NCBI GenBank assembly: GCA_016926595.1
Contig: JAFGOG010000063.1
Span: 1 to 54,781, forward strand
DNA from: Anaerolineae bacterium
Lineage (GTDB): Bacteria > Chloroflexota > Anaerolineae > JAAYZQ01
Direction: 5' to 3'
Length of the DNA stretch: 54,781 bases
The notes beneath the pieces were generated by a model, which saw only the letters and a program-made list of their open reading frames with translations, searched no databases and was not told where the DNA came from. The position numbers were made by a program, and so were the translations under genes. Shown here one piece after another: positions 26,005 through 35,120 of the stretch. Numbering within the stretch: the stretch's first letter is position 1; every line of letters starts with the position of its first letter.

Positions 26005-26538
26005 CTACTTGATCACGATCGCCAGCAGCAAAACCATGCCGATCGCCAGCAGGATATACTGGTTTACAAACGTGACCGGCAAAAACTGGACAATGGCCTG
26101 GTGGGTCGAGGTGAGCGACTGGCTGACAATCGACGCCTTGGGCGCGAAATAATCGGCGTGGGCAAACACGTCCCATATCGTCCCGATGATTACATAACCA
26201 TTTAACAGCCCGCCCAGGAAGCCAAAAAAACCCTTACCCAACCCTTTCAAATCCTTGAATGGAAACTGCAGGACGATCCCCTCGTATGAGATAATGGCCA
26301 CAAAAACGATGGCGATCGAAAAGACAATGGCCTTGACCATTTCAAGTGACAGGCCGAGAGGGGCGCTCTCTGCAAGCGTGGTGATCGTGGGCAAAAACTG
26401 GTTCCAGGCAAACTTGAGCACAAACAGGCTGAGCGTCAGGATCGTCGTCGCTCCCAGTTCCTTCGTCAGGCCGCGCACGGCGCCTATGATGCCGAGCATA
26501 AACATCAGGGCGAACCAGAAATACTCAACTGGGATCAT
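26005..26538 (-). CDS. CvpA-like membrane protein within the dcw cluster
   Basis: A 177-residue protein with four hydrophobic segments (about 5-25, 28-50, 65-90 and 150-175). The beginning, FALMFMLGIIGAVRGLTKELG, resembles the CvpA/colicin V production family, and FFGFLGGLLNGYVIIGTIWD fits the second conserved part of such proteins. The similarity is weak and the function is unknown. The ATG at 26538 overlaps the murG stop as ATGA and has GGAGG before it, so it is translationally coupled to murG. murC follows 8 bases later. Its position between two Mur genes suggests a role at the membrane stage of wall synthesis. Confidence 0.72.
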   Translation of the reverse strand: MIPVEYFWFALMFMLGIIGAVRGLTKELGATTILTLSLFVLKFAWNQFLPTITTLAESAPLGLSLEMVKAIVFSIAIVFVAIISYEGIVLQFPFKDLKGLGKGFFGFLGGLLNGYVIIGTIWDVFAHADYFAPKASIVSQSLTSTHQAIVQFLPVTFVNQYILLAIGMVLLLAIVIK

Positions 26539-27671
26539 GATCCAACCTCCATCGCCCCGCGATCCCTTGGACGTCGGGCAAGGGCACGCAACTGCCCGGC
26601 GATGGCCCCGGCAGCCTCTGGCCGGGCCAGAGACCGGGCAGATTCCCGCATGGCCGCCAGCGCTTGCCATGAAGGCGCGTCGTCGAGCAGCTCCAGCAGG
26701 GTGGGTACCAGTTTTTCCCCCAATTCTGCGTCGAGCAAAACCCGTGCCGCGCCGTTCCTGGCCATATAATCCGCGTTCAGGTTCTGGTGTTGCCCGGAAT
26801 AGGGATACGGCACCAACACGGCCGCAAGTCCGGCGGCCGGGAATTCGCCCAAAGTGGCAGCGCCGGCCCTGGCTACGGCCAGATCGGCGGCGACCAGCGC
26901 CAGGGGCATGTCATGCAGATAGTCATAATGGTGGTAGCGCTCCCGCAGTGCTTCCGGCAGATCGTGGGCTGCATCGGTCACCCACTCTGCGTCCAGCCGG
27001 CCGCTGATGTGCACCACCTGGCACACGGGCAGCAGGGACTTGAGCCCCGCCATCAGCGCCTGGTTGATGCTCCTGGCTCCCTTACTGCCGCCAAAAACCA
27101 GCAGAACCTTTGACTGTGGGTCCAAGCCCAACCTCTGCCGGGACTCGGCCCGGCTCAATGTCAAGATCTCCGATCGGACCGGGTAGCCGGTGACCACCAC
27201 CTTGCTCCGGTCAAAGTAGCGGCGTGATTCCTCGCTGGTCACGGCTATCCGTGCTGCAAACCGGCTCAGCTTCTGAATCGCCTGGCCGGGCGCGATGTCG
27301 GGCAGGTAGATCATCACCGGTATCTGCTTGAGCCATGCCGCCAGCGTCACCGCCGCCGACGCATAGCCGCCGGTGCTCAGCACAACATCCGGCTTGAAAC
27401 GGGCCAGGAGGCCCCATGCCTGCCAGAAACCGCCAGCCAGCCGGGCGGTGTTGCGGACCTTGGCCAGGGGACCCATGCCCCTCAGGCCGCCGGCCGCCAA
27501 CCCTACGAACCGGAGGCCGGCCTGAGCGGCCAGCTCCTCTTCGATCCCACCTTTGCTGCCGGCCCATAGCACGTCAGCCTTGGTTTCTCCTTGCCCAAAC
27601 ATCGCTTCGACTACTGCCAGGGCAGGGTAGACGTGTCCTCCTGTTCCACCCCCTGATACCACGAGCTTCAT
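26535..27671 (-). CDS. murG: MurG, lipid II-forming GlcNAc transferase
   Basis: A protein of about 378 residues, a GT28 glycosyltransferase that transfers GlcNAc to lipid I at the inner face of the membrane. It has KLVVSGGGTGGHVYPALAVVE, VLSTGGYASAAVTLAAWL, VVTGYPVRSEI, LLVFGGSKGARSINQAL and the donor-binding ADLAVARAGAATLGEFPAAGLAAVLVPYPYS with HQNLNADYMARNGAA. The ATG at 27671 matches the family's start; one at 27680 is possible. The stop overlaps the CvpA-like gene (ATGA). Confidence 0.95.
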   Translation of the reverse strand: MKLVVSGGGTGGHVYPALAVVEAMFGQGETKADVLWAGSKGGIEEELAAQAGLRFVGLAAGGLRGMGPLAKVRNTARLAGGFWQAWGLLARFKPDVVLSTGGYASAAVTLAAWLKQIPVMIYLPDIAPGQAIQKLSRFAARIAVTSEESRRYFDRSKVVVTGYPVRSEILTLSRAESRQRLGLDPQSKVLLVFGGSKGARSINQALMAGLKSLLPVCQVVHISGRLDAEWVTDAAHDLPEALRERYHHYDYLHDMPLALVAADLAVARAGAATLGEFPAAGLAAVLVPYPYSGQHQNLNADYMARNGAARVLLDAELGEKLVPTLLELLDDAPSWQALAAMRESARSLARPEAAGAIAGQLRALARRPRDRGAMEVGS

Positions 27672-27707
27672 CGGATCCATCCCGCGTCTGAGGATCGGCC
27701 CCCGATC

Positions 27708-28820
27708 CTACGTCGCCCCCTGGAGTGCCGGATGGTCGGAAGATCGTGAGATGCTGAGCATAATCCCCACGCCGACCATGCACGTCACCAACGACGAACC
27801 GCCCACACTGATGAACGGCAGGACAATGCCGGTAAAGGGCATGGTCCCTGTCACAACGGCGATGTTGATCATCGCCTGGAACACGATCCAACAGGTGATA
27901 CCGCAGGCCAGCAGCCGGCCAAACCCATCGGGCGCCTTTTCCGCGATCCGAAACCCACGATAAGCCACCAAGCCAAACAGCGCGATGAGGGCAAGGCATC
28001 CCACCAGGCCCATCTCCTCGCCTAGTACGGCAAAGATACTGTCGGTGTGTGCTGCCGGCAGCCATTGATACTTCATCCGGCCGTTGCCCGGCCCCAAGCC
28101 AAAAAGCCCACCGCTGCCCAATGCGATCAACCCCTGTATGAGCTGGTCATTGGCGCTGCCCAACGGATCCTGCCAATCGAGCAGATAAGGCTGGAGGCGC
28201 TCCATAGCCACAGGCAGGCGGGTGATGACAAAGGCAAAGGCCGCGCCGCCGCCCAAGATACCAATCACAAATTGCAGCAGGTCAGCGCCTGCCAGGAAAA
28301 ACATCGCCACCGACATCAGCACGATCACCAGCGCCTCTGACAGGTCCGGCTGGGCCATCACCAGCCCGGCTACCAATCCGACGATGATCGTGAATGGCAG
28401 CAGCCCGTAGGGCAGCCGGCGCAGCAGCTCCCCCTTGGATACCAACCAGTGGCTGATATAGATCACGATCGCCAGCTTGGCCAGCTCTGCTGGCGAGATC
28501 GAATTGCCGAGCAGGTGCCGTCCTCTGCCCAAGATGACCAGCGCCGCCAACAGCAGCAGCGCTCCACCCATGATCACCAGTGATAGCTTCATCCAGTGCT
28601 GGTAGCGCAGCCGGGTCGCGACGACCATGGCCATCGCCCCGATGGCCAGCCAGGTGAGCTGTCGCTTGAGGAAAAAGGCCGAATCCCCGTACAATCGATA
28701 GCCCATGTCAAACGTCGAGCTGTAGACCATCATCAGCCCTATGGCGATCAACGCGGCTACTGCAGCCAGGAGGATCCAATCGATGGAGCCGGATGATTCA
28801 GAGCTTGATCTTCTGTTCAT
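27708..28820 (-). CDS. ftsW: FtsW/RodA/SpoVE family peptidoglycan polymerase, likely FtsW
   Basis: A 370-residue SEDS protein with about ten membrane segments, which polymerises lipid II at the septum with its partner class B PBP. It has MMVYSSTFDMGY, the conserved SPAELAKLAIVIYISHWL, MAQPDLSEALVIVLMS (the catalytic-region Asp replaces the usual Gly-Thr context), GLFGLGPGNGRMKYQWLPAAHTDSIFAVLGEEMG and MPFTGIVLPFISVGGSSLV. The position between murD and murG is the normal ftsW site, which is why FtsW is preferred to RodA. Confidence 0.93.
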   Translation of the reverse strand: MNRRSSSESSGSIDWILLAAVAALIAIGLMMVYSSTFDMGYRLYGDSAFFLKRQLTWLAIGAMAMVVATRLRYQHWMKLSLVIMGGALLLLAALVILGRGRHLLGNSISPAELAKLAIVIYISHWLVSKGELLRRLPYGLLPFTIIVGLVAGLVMAQPDLSEALVIVLMSVAMFFLAGADLLQFVIGILGGGAAFAFVITRLPVAMERLQPYLLDWQDPLGSANDQLIQGLIALGSGGLFGLGPGNGRMKYQWLPAAHTDSIFAVLGEEMGLVGCLALIALFGLVAYRGFRIAEKAPDGFGRLLACGITCWIVFQAMINIAVVTGTMPFTGIVLPFISVGGSSLVTCMVGVGIMLSISRSSDHPALQGAT

Positions 28821-28823
28821 TTC

Positions 28824-30317
28824 CTATTCCAATGCTTCGACCAGTTCTCGAAAGTGCTCGCCCCGCGCTACAAAGTCGCGATAGGCATCAAAGCTCGTGC
28901 CGCCAGGTGACAGCAGCACCACATCGCCAGGCTGGGCCAGATGTGCCGCAATCTCCACTGCACCCTCTAGCGTCCCGGCCTGGTGGATTTCGCACGCCCC
29001 CTCTGCCCTGCCGGCCGCTTGCATCGCCTGCTCAATCAGCCCGGCGGCCTCGCCAAACAGGATCAGGTGGCGGACCTTGCGCTGGGTTAGCGCCGCCATC
29101 TCCTCCCAGGGCAGGTGCTTATCCCGTCCCCCGGCCAGCAGCACCATCGGCGCCTCGAATGCCCGCAGCGCCGCCGCCGTCCGCTCTGGACTCGTCGCAA
29201 TACTATCGTTGTACCACCGCACCCCGCCCCGCTCCCGCACCAGCTCCAGCCGGTGCTCTACCCCGGCAAAGGTCGTAGCTGTCTGGCGCATCGCCTTCAC
29301 CGGAGCCCCGGCTGCCCCGGCCAGCGCGCACGCCGCCAGCAGGTTGGCCAGGTTATGACGCCCGATCAGCCTTACCTCGTCTGCCTGGCACACCACCACT
29401 TCGCGCTCCGCAGATCGCACCACCAGCTCCGCACCGCGCAAGAACGCCCCCTCTGCCACGCTTTCGTCCAGGCTAAACCACGCCACCCGCCGCTCCCCAT
29501 CGTGAGCAAAGCGAAGAATCTCCTCCCCCATCTGCCGTGTCACAGCGTCGTCCAGGTTCAGCACCGCCACGTCGCCGGGCTCCTGCTCTGCCAGGATATG
29601 CGCCTTGGCCGCGATATAAGTCTCCATCGTCGGGTGCCGGTCCAGGTGGTTCGGCGTAATGTTGAGGATCGCGGCAATCTGCGGGCTCCAGCCCGACGGA
29701 TCGAACAACAAGCTTCCCTGCTCCTCTGCTCTCCTGCCACTACGAGCGAAGTGAAGGACCTCTCTCCCCCAGGTGCCAAAAAACTCTAGCTGAAAGCTCG
29801 ACAGCTCCATAACCACCGCGTCGCCTGGCGCAATCTCGCCCACGTGGCCGATCAACGGCCGCCCGATATTCCCACCTACCCACGTCCGCCGGCCACTGGC
29901 TTCCAATATCTTTCCAACCAACGCCGTCGTCGTCGTCTTCCCGCTCGACCCCGTGATGCCTATCACCGGCGCCGGGCACAGCCGCGTAAAAAGCCGCGTC
30001 TCGCTGCTCAGCGGCACCCTGCGCCTTTGCGCCTCTTTCAACAGCGGAATCTCCAGTGGTACCCCAGGGCTGACTAGAACAATGTCAGCCGCGTCTAGCA
30101 GCTCCGGCGGATGTCCTCCCAAGGCCAGGGTTATAGGCAGCCCGGTGAGCCCAGCCAGACCGTCGGCCAGCGCCTCCGCAGGCTTGCTGTCCGTCACGGT
30201 CACCCGGGCGCCGCGTTCTGCCAGAAAACGGGCCAGCGCCGTCCCCTCGCGCCCCAGCCCCACGATGAGCGCCCGGTTGCCGCTGAAATCGGGCTCCTTG
30301 CCCTTTGAGCTAGCCAT
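28824..30317 (-). CDS. murD: UDP-N-acetylmuramoylalanine--D-glutamate ligase
   Basis: A protein of about 497 residues that adds D-Glu to UDP-MurNAc-L-Ala. It has ALIVGLGREGTALARFLAERG, the ATP loop GITGSSGKTTTTALVGKIL, VMELSSFQLEFFG, NITPNHLDRHPTMETY, LIGRHNLANLLAACALA, RGGVRWYNDSIATSPERTAAAL and LLAGGRDKHLPWEEM. It is about 40 residues longer than usual, owing mainly to two inserts with repeat-like coding (LHFARSGRRAEEQGS and ILRFAHDGERR). The ATG at 30317 has AAGG before it; the in-frame TTG at 30338 is less likely. Confidence 0.94.
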   Translation of the reverse strand: MASSKGKEPDFSGNRALIVGLGREGTALARFLAERGARVTVTDSKPAEALADGLAGLTGLPITLALGGHPPELLDAADIVLVSPGVPLEIPLLKEAQRRRVPLSSETRLFTRLCPAPVIGITGSSGKTTTTALVGKILEASGRRTWVGGNIGRPLIGHVGEIAPGDAVVMELSSFQLEFFGTWGREVLHFARSGRRAEEQGSLLFDPSGWSPQIAAILNITPNHLDRHPTMETYIAAKAHILAEQEPGDVAVLNLDDAVTRQMGEEILRFAHDGERRVAWFSLDESVAEGAFLRGAELVVRSAEREVVVCQADEVRLIGRHNLANLLAACALAGAAGAPVKAMRQTATTFAGVEHRLELVRERGGVRWYNDSIATSPERTAAALRAFEAPMVLLAGGRDKHLPWEEMAALTQRKVRHLILFGEAAGLIEQAMQAAGRAEGACEIHQAGTLEGAVEIAAHLAQPGDVVLLSPGGTSFDAYRDFVARGEHFRELVEALE

Positions 30318-30344
30318 GGCCGACCTTGCTTGTACCAATCCGCC

Positions 30345-31418
30345 CTACAACAGCGCCAATGCGATGCCCAGCATCGCTGCCATCACCCCAATGAGCCAGA
30401 AACGCTGCGTGATCTGCGTTTCACTCCAGCCCAGCACCTCGAAGTGCAGGTGGAATGGCGTCATCTTGAACACCCGGCGCCCGGCCCCGTGCAGCCGCTT
30501 TGTCAGCTTGAAAATGCTGACCTGGATGATTACCGAGCCCTGCTCTGCCACAAAAATAAAGCCGATGATCGGTAGCAGCAGCCACTGAAACGACATCAGC
30601 GCTACCACTGCCAGCGTCGCCCCCAGCGCCAGCGATCCTGTTCCCCCCATGAACAATTGTGCCGGATGGCAATTGAACCACAGGAAGGCAAACAGCGCCC
30701 CCACCATTGTGAAACAGAACGACAGCAGCGGATTCTGCTTTTGCAGATAGGCGATAATGCCATAGCCCACAAACGCGATTGCCGCAATCGACCCGGCTAG
30801 CCCATCTAGCCCGTCCGTTGTGTTCACCGCGTTGGCAAAGCCCGCGATAAAAAAGACCGCGATCGGAATATACCACCCCCCGACGTCCACCAGTTGCGTC
30901 ACCGTTGGAATCCCCACCTCGTGTAGGTCCAGAAAACTGGGATGGTACAACGCAATGGCGATCGGCAGCGCCGCCAGTACCTGCAGCGGGAACATCACCC
31001 GCGCCCGCAGTCCGCCGCCGCCCAGCCACCCCCGCGTCTCCGACAGGTCGTCTATAGCTCCCAACGTTCCAAACGCGATCAGCGCCAACAGCGGCAGCAG
31101 AATACTCTTGCCGATAAGAGAGCTGCCCTCCTGGAAATTGAAAAAGGCCAGGATCGCCTTGCCTGCGTCAAACCCACTCAGAAAATTGGCCAGGTTCAGC
31201 ACGATCGTGATCGCCATTACCGGTACTAGGATCATCAACCCGCCCATCGTCGGCGTGCCCATCTTGGTCTCGTGGTGATAGCTCGGCTCCTCTATCCGGA
31301 TCTTTTTTCCGATCCGCCACTTGCGCAGCAGCCTGATCAGCGGCGGTCCCCACACCACCGCCAAAAAGAACGAAACGGTACCCAAAGCGAGCGCAAATGG
31401 CATCGGAGCGCTAGTCAT
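30345..31418 (-). CDS. mraY: Phospho-N-acetylmuramoyl-pentapeptide-transferase
   Basis: A 357-residue membrane enzyme that transfers phospho-MurNAc-pentapeptide to undecaprenyl phosphate, forming lipid I. It has about ten membrane segments, with KKIRIEEPSYHHETKMGTPTMGG (start motif), AIDDLSE, FANAVNTTDGLDGLAGS with the catalytic aspartates, WFNCHPAQLFMGGTGSLALG and FKLTKRLHGAGRRVFKMTPFHLHFEVLGWSE with the HHH-type loop. The start overlaps the end of murF by 8 bases. Confidence 0.96.
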   Translation of the reverse strand: MTSAPMPFALALGTVSFFLAVVWGPPLIRLLRKWRIGKKIRIEEPSYHHETKMGTPTMGGLMILVPVMAITIVLNLANFLSGFDAGKAILAFFNFQEGSSLIGKSILLPLLALIAFGTLGAIDDLSETRGWLGGGGLRARVMFPLQVLAALPIAIALYHPSFLDLHEVGIPTVTQLVDVGGWYIPIAVFFIAGFANAVNTTDGLDGLAGSIAAIAFVGYGIIAYLQKQNPLLSFCFTMVGALFAFLWFNCHPAQLFMGGTGSLALGATLAVVALMSFQWLLLPIIGFIFVAEQGSVIIQVSIFKLTKRLHGAGRRVFKMTPFHLHFEVLGWSETQITQRFWLIGVMAAMLGIALALL

Positions 31419-32910
31419 CGACAGCCCCTTCTCTGCAATTCTGAGCGGAGCGGCCGATTCCAGGTTGTGTCAGTTCGGCCACGATCTGCTCCATCTTTAG
31501 CCCCCGCGAGCCCTTGATCAGAATCATATCGCCCGGTTGGACGAGCGTGCGCACCAGCGCCGCAGCTTCGGCGTTGGTCCCTACCTGGTGGATGGCTGCG
31601 CCAGCCATCCCTGCTTCCCTGGCCTCCTCGCCGATCATCTGCCCCAGCGGACCCACCGTCACCAGCAGATCGACTACCTCTCGAACCCGGCGGCCGACGA
31701 TCCGGTGCCCCTCTTCCGTATAGGCCCCCAGTTCGTACATATCGCCCAGTACCGCTACTTTGCGCCCGCTCAGCTCGGCGAGCAGGTTCAACGCTGCGAT
31801 ACTGGATGCCGGGCTGGCATTGTACGTGTCGTCCAGAATGGTCGAGCGGCAGGGACCCGGCACCGCGGCCAGGCGTAGCTGGTTTGGCTGATCGTGCAAT
31901 CCGGCGATGATCTCCTCCCACGACAATCCAAGGACCAACGCCACCGCGGCAGCGCACAGCGCAGTGTGCACGCTGTGGCGGCCCAGCAGCGGCGCTTGAG
32001 CGTAGACAGCCTGGTCGCCAAAATGCAAACTGAACCGGATCCCTTCCAGGCCATGGCTTTCGATATCGCCAGCCCACAGATCGGCGTCGGGATGGAGGCC
32101 GTAGGTAAAAACCCGCGCTCGCGTCACCGCCGCCATAGCCCGCACCCGTTCGTCATCGCTATTGAGGATAGCTACCCCTCCCTCGCTGGCAGAAGGCAGC
32201 GCCTCCGGCAGTTCGGCCTTTGCCTGGGCGATCCGTTCGATCGTGCCCAGCCGCTCCAGGTGTGTCGGGCCGACGTTTGTCACCACACCTATCCGCGGCA
32301 GCGCGATCTGCGCCAATTGGGCGATCTCGCCCAGGTTGTACATCCCCATCTCCAGCACCGCTTGTTCGTGCTCGCTGGTCAGGTGTAACAGCGTCAGCGG
32401 CAGCCCGATCTCGTTGTTGTAATTCCCCTCGCTTTTCAGCGTCCGGTACCGGCGCCGCACCACTTCCGCGATCGTTTCCTTGCTGATCGTCTTTCCTACA
32501 CTCCCGGTGATGCCGATCACCGATACATTGTGCTGCCTGCGCCAATAGGCCGCCGCTTGTTGCAAAGCTGTCAGGCCCTCGGGCACCACCAGGCACACCG
32601 GCCGGCCAGGCTCTACCTGCCACTGTCCACCCCATGGCTGGCGCAGATCCAGCGGCTGGCACAGGGCCGGATCCGCTGGCCTCTCAGCGATGACCGCCGC
32701 CGCGCCGTTGGCAATCGCCTGCGCCACAAAGTCGTGGCCGTCGTGTTGCTCCCCGCGCAGTGCGACGAACAGTGAGCCCTCCGTCGCCAGCCGCGAGTCG
32801 ATGACCACACTGCGGATCCCAACCGCTGGACCTGCCTCGGGCGCGGACTGCCCGCCCGTCAGTGCGGCGATCACGTCGGCCAGCGTGAGGCTTTTCGGGC
32901 GGCCGGTCAT
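31411..32910 (-). CDS. murF: UDP-MurNAc-tripeptide--D-alanyl-D-alanine ligase
   Basis: A 499-residue Mur ligase that adds D-Ala-D-Ala. It has IDSRLATEGSLFVALRGEQHDGHDF, the ATP loop IGITGSVGKTISKETIA, KSEGNYNNEIGLPLTLL, LEMGMYNLGEIAQLAQIALP, LGRHSVHTALCAAAVAL, TILDDTYNASPASSIAAL and LIKGSRGLKMEQIV, all specific for MurF, not MurE. The ATP-loop has S-I where most have T-T (GKTISKE). It directly follows the ftsI gene, so the murE normally found at this place is absent. Confidence 0.96.
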   Translation of the reverse strand: MTGRPKSLTLADVIAALTGGQSAPEAGPAVGIRSVVIDSRLATEGSLFVALRGEQHDGHDFVAQAIANGAAAVIAERPADPALCQPLDLRQPWGGQWQVEPGRPVCLVVPEGLTALQQAAAYWRRQHNVSVIGITGSVGKTISKETIAEVVRRRYRTLKSEGNYNNEIGLPLTLLHLTSEHEQAVLEMGMYNLGEIAQLAQIALPRIGVVTNVGPTHLERLGTIERIAQAKAELPEALPSASEGGVAILNSDDERVRAMAAVTRARVFTYGLHPDADLWAGDIESHGLEGIRFSLHFGDQAVYAQAPLLGRHSVHTALCAAAVALVLGLSWEEIIAGLHDQPNQLRLAAVPGPCRSTILDDTYNASPASSIAALNLLAELSGRKVAVLGDMYELGAYTEEGHRIVGRRVREVVDLLVTVGPLGQMIGEEAREAGMAGAAIHQVGTNAEAAALVRTLVQPGDMILIKGSRGLKMEQIVAELTQPGIGRSAQNCREGAVDD

Positions 32911-32919
32911 CGCTGCTGC

Positions 32920-34632
32920 TTACCCCCCACTGGCCAACCGGATCTCGTCCGGCGGGATCTGCAAATACACCAACAACCTTTCCGCGATCGCCCGGAAGGT
33001 CGGCGCCGCCGTGTGGTTCGCCCAAGGCGACGCCTGTGGCTTGTCCAGCTTGATCAATACGGCAAACTGCGGATCGTCGGCCGGCGCAAACCCTACGAAC
33101 GACGCGATAGTCGCCGTCGGGTCATACCCATAAGCCGTCGGCACCTGTGCCGTCCCCGTCTTGCCCGCAATCCGGTACCCTGCCACCTGCGCCTTGGTCG
33201 CCTCGCGGGACACCACCTCCACCAGCATCTCCGTCAAAGTCTCTGCCGTCTGCTCCGAAATCGTTTGCCGCATCGCCATCGGCTCGACCGACACCGCCTT
33301 CTCAGTTGTGATAAACTGGCCCACGATATACGGCTTCATCAACAGCCCGTGGTTGGCTACTGCCGACACCGCGCTCAGCATCTGTACCGGCGTAACTGCT
33401 ATCCCTTGCCCAAATGCGTTTGTCCCCAGGTCAGACGGAAACCAGTTCGAGTCCCCAGGCCGTTTCACCATCCCCGGCCCTTCACTGGCCAGATCCACCT
33501 TTGTCAGATTCCCAAACCCAAACCGTTGGACATAGGTGTAGAACGTTTCCTTGCCCACCGACGTGCTAATGAACGCCGCCACCGTGTTCAGCGACAGCGC
33601 CAGCCCGTCCGTCATCGTCACCCACCCCCGCCCCATCCGATCCCAGTTCCAAATCACCCGCCCGCCGACCTCCCGAGAGCCGCTGTCGTACACGGTAGTC
33701 CCAGGACTGATCGTCCCCGAATCGAGTCCTGCTGCCCAGGTAATCACCTTAAAGATCGAGCCTGGTTCCCACATCCTGCTCAGCGACGCGTCTGCAAGCA
33801 GCTCTCCATCTACGTCCGGAAAAAGGTTCGGGTCGTAACTGGGATAGTTGGCGATGGCCAGGATTGCCCCCGTCCTGGGATCCATGATCACTACCGTGCC
33901 GCTCTCCGCCTGATACTCCTTCACCGCCCACTCCAACTCCTGCGCCGCGATCATCTGGATGTTGCGGTCCACGGTCAGGATCAGGTTCGTCCCTGCCGTG
34001 GCTGCCATCTCCGCCTGTGATGGCAGCGGGATCTCCTCCCCCACCCCGGTCTGCTCAATCTCCTTTTTCCCCTCTATGCCCGTCAGCCACCGGTTATAAT
34101 AACCCTCTACACCATAGAACCCCACGCCGCCGTCGCTCACAATCCCCACCATGTGCGCCGCCAACGTGCCCTCGGGGTAGACCCGCCGAGCCCGCGGCTC
34201 ACAGATGATCCCGCCTGCCTTCAGGCTCGCCACTGCCTCGCCCATCTCCTGGGTGCACCCGCGAACCAGGGGCGTCCAATCCACGTCCGAGGTGAGCCTG
34301 GCATATAGCTCGCCCTTCGGCATGTCCAGCAGATCGGCCAGTTGCTCCGCCAGCTCCTCCGGGTTGTCCACCAACCTGGGCGATACAGAAATGTCCCATT
34401 GGATCACGCTCATTGCCAGCGGGTGCCCTGTGGAATCCATGATATTGCCGCGCTGGGGTAACAGCTCCCTCTCCCGTTCGCGCTCCGCCAGGGCCATCTC
34501 TACGAGCTGCGCATGCATCCTTACCTGGTAGTAGAACAGGCGGCCGACGATCGCCAGCGCGCCGATGGCCAGGACCACGGCCAAGACGATCAGTCGGCGG
34601 TGCTTGGCCTGGGCTTCGTTTTTGGGTCTCAT
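32920..34632 (-). CDS. ftsI: Septal class B penicillin-binding protein (FtsI/PBP2-like transpeptidase)
   Basis: A 570-residue class B PBP that cross-links septal peptidoglycan. It has an N-terminal anchor (LIVLAVVLAIGALAIVGRLFYY, residues 14-35), a dimerisation/pedestal domain and a transpeptidase domain with SxxK in EPGSIFKV near residue 290, SxN in ALSLNTVAAF near 347 and KTGTAQ near 490. The acyl-enzyme serine is that of SIFK. No PASTA domain follows. It overlaps the ftsL-like gene by ATGA and is the likely partner of FtsW. Confidence 0.94.
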   Translation of the reverse strand: MRPKNEAQAKHRRLIVLAVVLAIGALAIVGRLFYYQVRMHAQLVEMALAERERERELLPQRGNIMDSTGHPLAMSVIQWDISVSPRLVDNPEELAEQLADLLDMPKGELYARLTSDVDWTPLVRGCTQEMGEAVASLKAGGIICEPRARRVYPEGTLAAHMVGIVSDGGVGFYGVEGYYNRWLTGIEGKKEIEQTGVGEEIPLPSQAEMAATAGTNLILTVDRNIQMIAAQELEWAVKEYQAESGTVVIMDPRTGAILAIANYPSYDPNLFPDVDGELLADASLSRMWEPGSIFKVITWAAGLDSGTISPGTTVYDSGSREVGGRVIWNWDRMGRGWVTMTDGLALSLNTVAAFISTSVGKETFYTYVQRFGFGNLTKVDLASEGPGMVKRPGDSNWFPSDLGTNAFGQGIAVTPVQMLSAVSAVANHGLLMKPYIVGQFITTEKAVSVEPMAMRQTISEQTAETLTEMLVEVVSREATKAQVAGYRIAGKTGTAQVPTAYGYDPTATIASFVGFAPADDPQFAVLIKLDKPQASPWANHTAAPTFRAIAERLLVYLQIPPDEIRLASGG

Positions 34633-35105
34633 GGCGCCCTCCTGTCAAAACCGATTTCAGAACCTGCTGCCTCCCTTTGAGCAACAGTCGGGTCGTACAA
34701 CGTAGAGTCCAGTAGGAAATGGACCAGGCTTCTGCTCTGGCTGCTGCCTGCTGCCGGTCCAGTCGTGACAAAAGTCTGGCCGACCAACAGATAGACGGGG
34801 GCTTGTGGCCCATAACCCATCGCCGTGGCACGCTTGGTCATCTTTTCCTCCGACTCGGCGATAGCGATATCTCGCGCCACAGCCATATTTTCACGCTTCA
34901 GTCTCTGCAGTTCCTCGGTAGTGATCTGGATTTGGCGGCCTGTCGAGGCTATTTGCAGAGCCAGGATCAGGTGGAGCCAGGCGAATAGGATGAGCAAAGC
35001 GGCGCCGCCAAACAGCGCCGTCCGCACCGGCACACTTGAGGCGGGTATTGCCTTTTCCGGTCGCTTGGTAGGTTGTGAGCGCTTGGTCGCCGCTTTTCTT
35101 TTCAT
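34629..35105 (-). CDS. ftsL: FtsL-like septal protein
   Basis: A 158-residue bitopic protein with a basic N-terminus (1-27), one membrane segment (ALFGGAALLILFAWLHLILAL, about 30-50) and a coiled coil (GRQIQITTEELQRLKRENMAVARDIAIAESEEKM, about 57-90, given here only to show the heptad-rich composition). AMGYGPQAPVYLL follows, the usual end of FtsL. A C-terminal tail of about 45 residues (Gly/Ser-rich, then acidic) is extra. Sequence conservation in this family is poor, so the call rests on topology and on the position between rsmH and ftsI. The stop overlaps the ftsI start as ATGA. Confidence 0.82.
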   Translation of the reverse strand: MKRKAATKRSQPTKRPEKAIPASSVPVRTALFGGAALLILFAWLHLILALQIASTGRQIQITTEELQRLKRENMAVARDIAIAESEEKMTKRATAMGYGPQAPVYLLVGQTFVTTGPAAGSSQSRSLVHFLLDSTLYDPTVAQREAAGSEIGFDRRAP

Positions 35106-35120
35106 CCACCTGCTCCCTTC

